This document shows positions 5,094 to 13,100 of a stretch of DNA of 21,878 nucleotides, one piece after another. Within the stretch, counting starts at the first letter, position 1. The number at the start of each line of letters is the position of its first letter. The notes below the pieces were generated by a model, which saw nothing but the letters and a program-made list of their open reading frames with translations, did no database searches and was not told the origin of the DNA. This DNA is from a virus: IMG/VR virus record IMGVR_UViG_3300009509_000110, positions 1 through 21,878 of that record; one strand, written 5' to 3'. A program made the position numbers and the translations under genes.

Positions 5094-5809
5094 CAGTTGA
5101 TCTCTGACCCCTGGATGTCGAAGGTCCCGACCTTGGTCACATTCGAGACGCCGTCGATGGCCGCGCCGGCCGCTCCTCCAGTCGATGTCGCATTGGCCCC
5201 AGCCTGGCCCGGATCGCCTCCGTCTCCGCCCTGGCTTACGTCGAGGTAGCGTCCTCCGCCTCCACCGCCGCCGCCCCAGATCTCCGCGACCCCGCCCTGC
5301 GTGATCGTGATGGCCCGATCGACCTTGAGGGCCACCCCTCCAGCATCCCCCGACGTCAGGTACGTCAGTCCGGCTCCGCCGACCTGGAAGATCCCGCCTG
5401 CGCCGCCAGCGGATGCCGTCCCATCCTGGCCGGACTCGTCACCCGTGCCGCCGACACCGGGGACCGTGCCTGCCCCGCCGCCTCCGCCCGCGTAGACGAC
5501 GAAATTGGACTTGTCGATATAGGTGCCGGCGTTGCCTCCCTTGCCTCCGGCTCCCTGGACGCGCCCGTAGAAGATCAGATTGATGATCGTCCCCAGCTCG
5601 AAGTTGTCCGGGAAGTGGAGCGCAGGCTGGTCCTTGGAATCGGATCCGATGACCACCCCGGGGCTGATGACATAGGTCAGCGTCGCGGCCTTCTCCGGAG
5701 ATCCCGCAGCGACGTAGGCATCGACATTGTTGCCGACGAGGTAGATCGTGTCCGGGGCGGGCACTGAGCCCTTCTGTCCGAAGCCGACTCGCTGGTTGAC
5801 AATGAGCAT
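5093..5809 (-). CDS. glycine-rich tail fibre/adhesin, copy 1
   Basis: I place the start at ATG 5809, one base after the stop of the tail-fibre gene, giving 238 residues. The frame is open further upstream but reads there as an Arg/Ser-rich shadow of the neighbour. There is no clear ribosome site, so coupling to the upstream gene is likely. Residues ~1-80 are a non-repetitive beta-rich domain (MLIVNQRVGFGQKG, TIYLVGNNVDAYV). From ~85 on, glycine tracts follow short hydrophobic strands (NLIFYGRVQGAGGKGG, FVVYAGGGGGAG, GVAEIWGGGGGGGG). This matches glycine-rich phage adhesin tips and is homologous to the C-terminal half of the 377-residue protein in the second cassette. It lacks the nonapeptide repeats of that paralog. 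Likely receptor binding. Confidence 0.75.
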   Translation of the reverse strand: MLIVNQRVGFGQKGSVPAPDTIYLVGNNVDAYVAAGSPEKAATLTYVISPGVVIGSDSKDQPALHFPDNFELGTIINLIFYGRVQGAGGKGGNAGTYIDKSNFVVYAGGGGGAGTVPGVGGTGDESGQDGTASAGGAGGIFQVGGAGLTYLTSGDAGGVALKVDRAITITQGGVAEIWGGGGGGGGRYLDVSQGGDGGDPGQAGANATSTGGAAGAAIDGVSNVTKVGTFDIQGSEIN

Positions 5810-5810
5810 C

Positions 5811-7142
5811 TTATGCGTCCGTAGAAGCGTCCAGTGTCGCGAAGACGCGGACGTCCGTGAGGATGAAGTCCACGTCCAGGTTGTCCGAGGCGTCCGTTGG
5901 ATCGCGCTCAATCTCGAGCTCGATCTGGCAGTTGTCCGACGGCGTCCCCCCGGGAGTAAGGGCCGTCCCCAGTTCCCCCGTCTCGTACCGCGTCTCGATA
6001 CTCGTGAGCGTGAGATTGCTGAAGTCCTGCGCCGTACCGAACGCCTGGTCGAAGCTGTCTCCGGCCCCAACACACCGAGCTCGAGCGCGGAGCTTGACGA
6101 CGGTGCCCGTGCCGGAGCGCCGGCAGCCACCGAGAAGGAGCTGGAGGGTTCCGCCATCCCAGCTCTTGGGCGCCGGAATCGAGATCTGCGCGTAGGTCTT
6201 GTCCGTCCCGCCGCTCAGGGTTCCGCCGCTGAGCGAGATCTCCGTGCTCGCGTTCGTGGCAAGGGTGAAGGAGTTACCCCCGGTCCCGGGCGTGTCATGA
6301 GCCACGGTGACGATCGCGGCATTCGCGGTATAGGTGCAGTCGCCTGTAGTGCCCAGTGCCGAGGCATTGAGGCGGCTCGCAATCTCCGTCGCCTGCGCGT
6401 TGTTCGACCCCATGATCTGGATGTCGCCATCCGAGGTGTAGGTCGTTCGGAACGTGTAGACCGTCCCGTTGATCGTCAGGGTATCGACGCCGTTCGCCAG
6501 CGTAGAGTAGTCATCCACCTGGATCGCGCCGGTCGCAGCGACCGAGTCAGGAAAGGCCAGGCCCTTGATGTCGGGCCTGCCTGCGGTCGTCTCCCAGGTG
6601 TCATGAGGATCGCAACCATACGTCTCCCTGGGGCTCAGTGCCGCCGCAGGAAAGCCGATGGTGTGGCGTCCGACGGTGAGCGGTTGCGCCGCTGTGAATG
6701 CCGACTTGCGGATGGACTCGAGCAGGTAGAGGTAGACCGCCGTCGGGGTCGTGGGCACGACTCCCGAGTCAAGGGTCACGGTGATGTCGTTGTTCGGATT
6801 GCTGTAGGCCGCGCTCGAGACGTAGCCGTAGACATCGCCGCCGCCACTGCTGATCTTGATGCGCCGGTTCGTGGTGAAGTAGCCCGTGTCATCGACGGCT
6901 GGGCTGCCGACGATCCGGACGACCGTGTCGCTGACCTTCGACAGCGTGAAGGTGCGTCCGTCGTGCTGGGGAGTCAGCCAGAGGTTGACCCACTCCGCGT
7001 CTCGCATCCAACGCGCCACGGCCGCCATGATCTCGCGGCAGGCGTTGTTCACTGAGGGCTTGGTCTGGCCCTCCGGGAAGCCGTCCGGACTCGCAACCTG
7101 GTTGCTGTCTGCGACGATGTCCCACTTGCCGATGTCCGACAT
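5811..7142 (-). CDS. tail fibre protein with virion-adaptor-like N-terminus
   Basis: A 443-residue protein from ATG 7142, two codon-lengths or less after the giant gene's stop, with a GGGGGGAG site 4 bases upstream. The N-terminus (~20-50: DGFPEGQTKPSVNNACREIM, then AAVARWMRDAEW) is the familiar start of many podovirus tail fibres (PEGxxPSxVNDxxREMMAA). Residues ~50-140 form a beta domain. Residues ~204-313 (TLTINGTVYTF, NNAQATEIASRLNAS, TPGTGGNSFTLATN, SGGTLSGGTD) match a small domain repeated in many phage tail proteins. The C-terminus is another beta domain. As the first gene of the fibre region, it probably anchors host-recognition parts to the virion, with the glycine-rich adhesins acting downstream. 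Confidence 0.75.
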   Translation of the reverse strand: MSDIGKWDIVADSNQVASPDGFPEGQTKPSVNNACREIMAAVARWMRDAEWVNLWLTPQHDGRTFTLSKVSDTVVRIVGSPAVDDTGYFTTNRRIKISSGGGDVYGYVSSAAYSNPNNDITVTLDSGVVPTTPTAVYLYLLESIRKSAFTAAQPLTVGRHTIGFPAAALSPRETYGCDPHDTWETTAGRPDIKGLAFPDSVAATGAIQVDDYSTLANGVDTLTINGTVYTFRTTYTSDGDIQIMGSNNAQATEIASRLNASALGTTGDCTYTANAAIVTVAHDTPGTGGNSFTLATNASTEISLSGGTLSGGTDKTYAQISIPAPKSWDGGTLQLLLGGCRRSGTGTVVKLRARARCVGAGDSFDQAFGTAQDFSNLTLTSIETRYETGELGTALTPGGTPSDNCQIELEIERDPTDASDNLDVDFILTDVRVFATLDASTDA

Positions 7143-7143
7143 A

Positions 7144-10100
7144 TCACTCCCCCCGGAGCTGGCCCTGGATGTCCTGGACCGTCTCCTTCATGAATCGGTT
7201 GCGCTCCAGCCGCAGCTCCTCGATCCGCCTCTCGCGCTCCTCCCCGGGCAGGGTCCGGTCCATCTTCAGCCGGTTCATCTCATCGTTGAGCGACGAGACG
7301 TAGCGGGCGGCGCGGTCCATCTCACGCTTGAAGAGGATGCGCGGATCCGCGAGCAGCTCGTCGGCGCGGTCGTAGTCGCCCTCCTCCTCGAGCTGCCGGT
7401 AACTGTTCCAGACCTGATCGACGTCGTTGAGGATGTCGTAGAAGTCCTTGACATAGCGGCTGTACTTCCCGGGCCGCTCGTAGAAGCGGCTGACGAGGGG
7501 CAGCTCGTCGGTCCTCATCGAGCGCGGCTCGAATCCCAGCGACTTGTCCAGCGCGTGCAGGCCCCAGCCGGCGAAGTTGCCGAACACCGAGCGAAGCAGA
7601 GCCTCCATGCGGACGGGCGAGGTGTTGAGCTTCTTGCCGAGCTCCCGCAGCGTTGCCGGCGTGGTGGCCCGGTAGCGCGTCCCCGGCATCCGGCCCTCCA
7701 TCCCCTTCGTCTCGATCGGCTGGCCCGTGAACCAGACCTGGTTCGCCCCCTGCTCGTAGAGCTGGGAGATCCCGACCGGCAGGCCGAGGTGAAAGTTGTT
7801 CGCCACGATGCCGAGCAGATCCGCGCCGTACTCCGACCAGGTCGGGTTATCCGGCCGTACGAGCTGCTCCGCGAGCGTGCCGACCATTCCGGGCTCCCAA
7901 ATCTTCGGCTGCTTGAAGTGGTCGTACTGCATCTTGCCCGTCTTGGCGTCCACACCCCTCGGGATGAAGTAGTGCCAGTACGCCCACTTGTCCCAATCCG
8001 GGAGGTCGCGGTACTCCTCGATGCCCCAGTTCACCGCCGCGAGTGCCATGCTGTAGAGAGCCACCGTTCCCAGCCGGACGCCAGCGAGAGCGCGGTACTT
8101 CCGCGTCCCGTCCTTCACCCCGAGCATCCCACCGGGAACGGAACGTGTGATCTTGTCTGCGCCCTGCACGGCCGCGTTGAAGAACGGGATCGTCTCGGCC
8201 AGAAGCCGGTAGGTCGCGGCGCCACCCTTCACAGAGAAGTCGGTAGACACCTCCGCCGCCAGGAACGCAGAGTGACCCTTCGAGGCGCCCTTCTTCCGCG
8301 CCCTCATGTACTCGCCGAAGCGAGGCGCGTTCTCGATCGCGCGGCCCAGCGACTCCATCGCGTACCAGACGTCGCGCGCGCCGTAAAGCAGGAAGCGAGG
8401 ATTGAATCCCTTTTTCTGCGCGTAGCGCGTCAGGAGGCGACGCCGAAAGGCGGGATCTCTCCTGATCGTGGCGCCGCCTCCCCCCTGCTGGAGGTACTCC
8501 CTCCACTCCGGACTGTTCCTCATCTGGTGCAGGTACGCGCGGATCGTCGCAGTGAACGCCTGCTTGCCGGTCCTGGTCGTGATCGAGGCCATCACCGGAT
8601 CGCGTGTCGCGTTGGCGGCCATGAAGCCAGGAGTCATCACGCGGAAGTCCTGGATCCACTTCCGGGCCTCGTTGGCCCAGGCCAGGATCGGCTCCGGCCT
8701 CCGCATCGCGGCGACTGACTTGGTGAGAATCGGATCGAAGAGCTGGTAATACTGCGGCGCGCCCTTCTCCAGGTAGGTCATGATGTTGTCGCCGTAGGGC
8801 TTCTTCTTCCCCATCCAGAGGGTCACAGCGTCGGCCATGCCCTTGATCTTCAGCACTTCCTCCGGGAACGGGATGCCGAGGATGTCGAGCTCCCGCTTCA
8901 GCGCCGTCGTCACCTGCTCGATCGCGATACGCTGTGTGTGCGCGGACTCGGGGATCTTCGCTCCGAAGGCGCCGCCGCCCTCCTTGAGAAGCTGCCTCGC
9001 AACGTGGCGCCGGGCGTCGTTCTCCAGGGCGAGCTGGATCAGCCGAGAGGGACCGTCGAGGATGTTCATGAGTGGGTCGCGGACGTTGCGCGAGCTGCCT
9101 CGAATCGTGTGAATCCCGGAGCCGGTAGACCAGGGATCGGCTCGCCCGCCGATCCCTCGGCGGTCCCGCTCGATCTCCCGGAATAGGCCGAAGGCGCGAT
9201 CGGTGAATAGCCAGTTCTGGCGCTGCTGCTCCGAGAACAGCCCGGAGGCTTGTGCGAAGTCGGCGACGTGATCGTTGAACTCCTTGAGCTTGTCGAACAC
9301 CTGGCGGAACTCCGGCGTCTCCATCTCCATCCCGCGCTTGATCTCGGCATCGCTAAAGAGGTTCTCCCGCCGAGTCCCTCCGTAGCCCGGGCCCTCTCCC
9401 TTTGCGAGGGGATCCTTGACCGTCGGCGCGTTCTCGAAGAGGTGCCAGAACATCTTGTTAAGCTCCTCGAGTCGCTTCTCCAGGCGCGTCACCTGACCCT
9501 TCCAGGTCCGGATGTCCTCCGGTTCGGTGGACGTCTCGGCCTTCATTCGGGCCTCCTCGAGCTTGCTCTCGGTCGCCTCGATCTTGGCCGTCAGCGTGTT
9601 CAGCCGATCCTGCACTTCGGGGACGATATTTCCGATCTTCGCGACGCGGCCCGTCTTGGTCACAACCTGCTGCCTGAGCTGGGTCGCCATGCGGGCGAGG
9701 GAGTAGGCCCAGAACTGCCGTTCCTTGCGCCGTGAACGGTAGACGGGGGAGAGGATTTCCATGAGCCCGTCGCCCTCGAATCCAATGTCGGCTCCGCCAC
9801 GCCGCCAGACCGGGTAGCCGTCGTACAGCATCCGGTGAGCGATGGCGGGGACTCGCCTGAGTCGGCGCATTCGCTCGTAGGCCCGCATCGGCAGCACGCG
9901 ACCGTCCACCAGCTCGTCGAGCATCCGAACACCGTGGAGGTCGTCGATGTACGCCTGGCGCTTGAAGTCGAACTTGCGGTCGGCTGCGGCTGCGAGGTCT
10001 ACATTCTCGGGACCGATCTTCCCTTGGATCGAGTGCTCTGCCGGCTGTTGGAAGTAGCGGTTGATCTCGTCGCGCGCCCGGTACATCGCGTCCCGCTGGT

Positions 10101-13100
10101 TCTTGGGAAGAGTGCCGAGCGCCTTCTCGAATGCCTCGACGAAGGTGGGCGCCCTGGACTCGAGCGCCGAGGTCTGGGTCAGCCAGCCGCGCACCGCCTC
10201 AGCCCAGCCCTCGTCCACGCTCGTCCGGTCGTAACTCACACTGCGGAGTTCATCCGCGATCTTCTCCTGAGCTCGCGCGATGGCCTCGTTCTTCGATGCG
10301 TCGCCCAGGATGTGGTCCTTCGACAGCTCCCTCGTGAACGCCCTGAAGACCTTGTAGCGGTCGGCCAGGGCGTGGCCGATCTCGTGGGCGGCGACCTGGA
10401 GGTCGCCCCATCGGCGGATCGCCAGAGTCCCGGAGCCGGGGTGGCCCTTCGGGACATAGAACCCGGCGACGCTCTGGGTGAAGCGGTGGCCGTGAAGGCG
10501 GAGCCGGCCCTGCTGAATCGGGAGCTTGAGCTCGCGTACCAGGCGGTTCAGAACCTCGCCGCGCCGTAGGAGCTTGCGAGGAATCCGGGCATCCGCCGGC
10601 TGGCTTACCGTGTCGGTGAAGGGGATCCAGTTCTCGCCCGCCTCGACTTCCTCCGCACCTACCGTCTCCTGGCGGGGCTTCTCATCCGAGAGGCGGATCT
10701 CCTTCGACCGAGTACCCCGGAACTCCTTGATGCCGAACTCCTTGCGGGCGTCCGGCGAGAACGCGGCCTTCCACGCGCTTTCTGGGGTCGGTGGGGGGCC
10801 GAGTAGCGTGCCCTGCTGGTTCGCGGAGTCCTCGACGCCCCGGCCGTAGCGAGCGAATGCTCGCTTCACCTGGAGTTGCGTGCCCTGGAAGGTCCGCATC
10901 AGATCCGCGACGTCGGGAGGGATCCGGCCCTCGAGCATCGAAGTCTGGGTCAGCGCCTCTTGCATCGTGAGGTTGTTCGCTGCCCGGTGGCCCTCCTGGC
11001 GCACGGCCTCCTCGACCCTGGCGCGGAAGCCGAGTTCCGGCGCCGTGCTCTCGACCCGGAGGATCGTGGGAACCGCCCGGATGAGGCGCTGCTTCAGCCC
11101 GTTCGACATCGCGTTGAGCGTGTCCGAGTTCCGGATCACGCGGCCGACCAGGGCGTTCTCCGCCATCCGGAGCCCGTCCTCGCTGAGCGTGCCGTGCTGC
11201 GTGACGTACTTGTTCCGGTTCTCCCGGGTGATGATCTTGTCGCGCTCGAGCGACTTGACGATCCCCCGGTTGTTGGAGAGCAGGGCCCGGAGCGTCTGGT
11301 CATCGCCGAGCTTGTCCAGCATGGCGCTGAAGTCGTTGAGGGTGGCCTCGGAGATGCTGCGGCCGTGGGAGACGCCGCGATCTCCTGCGCTGACCTCCTG
11401 GGTCAGGCCCTCGTTCAGACGGCGGGCCAGGACCCCCTGCTCGTTGAGGCTGTTCGGCCGCTCGACGACGCGGACGATGACGGGGCGCGCCATCTCGAGC
11501 GCCTGGTTGTAGTCCAGGCCGAATCGTTCCACTCGCGCCAGTGTCTCCGCGCGCAGCTCGCCCGGCGACATCCGGGAGAGGCCGTTGTAGACCCGGCTGA
11601 TGATCATGGCCCGGCCGTTCCCGCCGTAGACGATGCCGGCCTGATCCACGATCGGCGGCCCGGTGAGCGCGTTCGGGGCGTCGTTGTAGATCTCGTCCGG
11701 CTTGAAGGCGTCGGCGTTGCGGATGACCTTGTCCTGCTCGCTGCGGTCCCGGTGATAGGCCCGCTCGTTCATCCCGGGCGGGTAGCCCTCAGTCGGGCTG
11801 AAGGTGGCGCCGCTGTGAGAGGTGCGGAGATCCCCCAGCTCCATCAGCGCGTACTGGCCCCGGAGCGAGTCCCCGTCCGGGAGCCCGATCTCAGTCTCGC
11901 GGCCGTAGACCTTGCCGACGTCCACCTCGGGCAGCTCGAGCTCCGACTCAGCCCTCATCTCGTCGGACTCAGCGCGGCCAGTGCCTCCCGTGGGCGGCCT
12001 CAGAACGCCGTTCTCTTCGACCCATCCCTCCGGTCTTGACACCAGCTCGTAGCGGCCAGAGGCGACGGCTCGCGCGGCCGCATCAGTCCCGGACTCGCGG
12101 TGAGTCTCCTTCAGGTCGAAGACGCGCTCGTAGTGGCTTCTCGGCATCGCGAGGTCGTTGACCGCGTCGTAGACGAACCCGTCCTTCTCGGCCCAGGCGT
12201 GGAGAATCTCGCGCTGCGGGTAGCCCCCGACCAGGACGCCCTCGACGTAGTCCCCTCGGAACTTGGCCGCGAGGTCCGTGGCGCACTTCTGGCACTTCTT
12301 GTCCATGCCCCAGACGGGATCCCGAGTCTCCGCGATGTAGTCGCGCATGGCGTCGCGCAGTGGGGCGTCGGCCCCGACCGCGATGGGGTCGCCGGGCTGA
12401 CGTGCTCTCGTCTCGCGCTCTGTGAGCCGCCCCTCCAGGTACTCCTGCTCGATCCGATCCGCGAAGCTCTCAGCCTCCTTCTGGGTCATGCCGAGCTGCC
12501 GCCCGAAGGCGATCGCGTCGGCCCGGTCCCAATCGGGCGGCAGGCCCTCGCGGGCCGTGGCTTCGCCAGGGCGCTCAGGAGACGAGATCTCGCCGCCCGG
12601 GGGTTCGGCCTCGGGGCGCTCGATCGGAGCCTCGGGACGCTCAGGGGTGGCAGGCTCCTCGGGTGTTCTGGGCCTGGGTGGCGGCCACTCGGGCGGCTCC
12701 GGGATCGGTGGCTCCTCCGCAGGCTCTTCCGGAAGCTGCCGGCCCGCGCGCTCCTCGAGAGGCGGACGCTCCACGATCTCGGGCTTCGGCCGAGCCCGGT
12801 AGGGCTTCCCGAGCGCCCCGAACATCGCCATCTCGCCCGTCTCGATGAGGCGCGGGACTCCCTCCTGGCTGCTCATCCCGTAGGTGGCACCCCCCAGCGC
12901 CCCCGCGCGGACCATCCGAGGCTGTGAGCGCAGGAAGCGGAATAGGGCTCCGATGATGGCTCCTTTCCCCGCCTCCTCGGCAATCGTCCAGGAGTCCTGG
13001 TCGGCGACTCCCAGAGCCGAGAGCATCGCGAATCCCACGATCGGACCCGCCGCGTGCGCGGCGACAATGGCCTGGCCCACCCCCAGCGGGATCCCGGCGA

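Larger units (their letters stand above)
2320..5809 (-). repeat. tandem duplication of a three-gene adhesin cassette
   Basis: Two consecutive gene triplets have the same order and size classes. The first is a glycine-rich protein (5093-5809), a 72-residue protein (4875-5093) and a 203-residue protein (4267-4878). The second is a glycine-rich protein (3134-4267), a 76-residue protein (2907-3137) and a 195-residue protein (2320-2907). The third genes are clear paralogs (M-x-H-x-IRM start, F-L-x-KG block, FPL-D/E-R block, LVD block). The glycine-rich genes share C-terminal architecture, and the small genes are probable paralogs. Divergence is high, so the duplication is old or was acquired as two related cassettes. 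Confidence 0.75.

Noticed and set aside
5810-6157. N-terminal extension of the first glycine-rich protein
   Set aside because: The extra 116 residues are Arg/Ser/Thr-rich and lie inside the upstream fibre gene; ATG 5809 directly follows that gene's stop.
5748-7055. 435-codon open frame on the plus strand
   Set aside because: Antisense to the tail-fibre gene and the start of the glycine-rich gene; Arg/Val/Asp-rich, a typical shadow.
6886-8718. 610-codon open frame on the plus strand
   Set aside because: Antisense to the end of the giant polyvalent gene and the start of the tail-fibre gene; composition is Leu/Arg/Val-rich and there is no convincing domain.
10876-12039. 387-codon open frame on the plus strand
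   Set aside because: Entirely inside and opposite the giant gene, where the minus strand carries a recognisable ParB-like domain.
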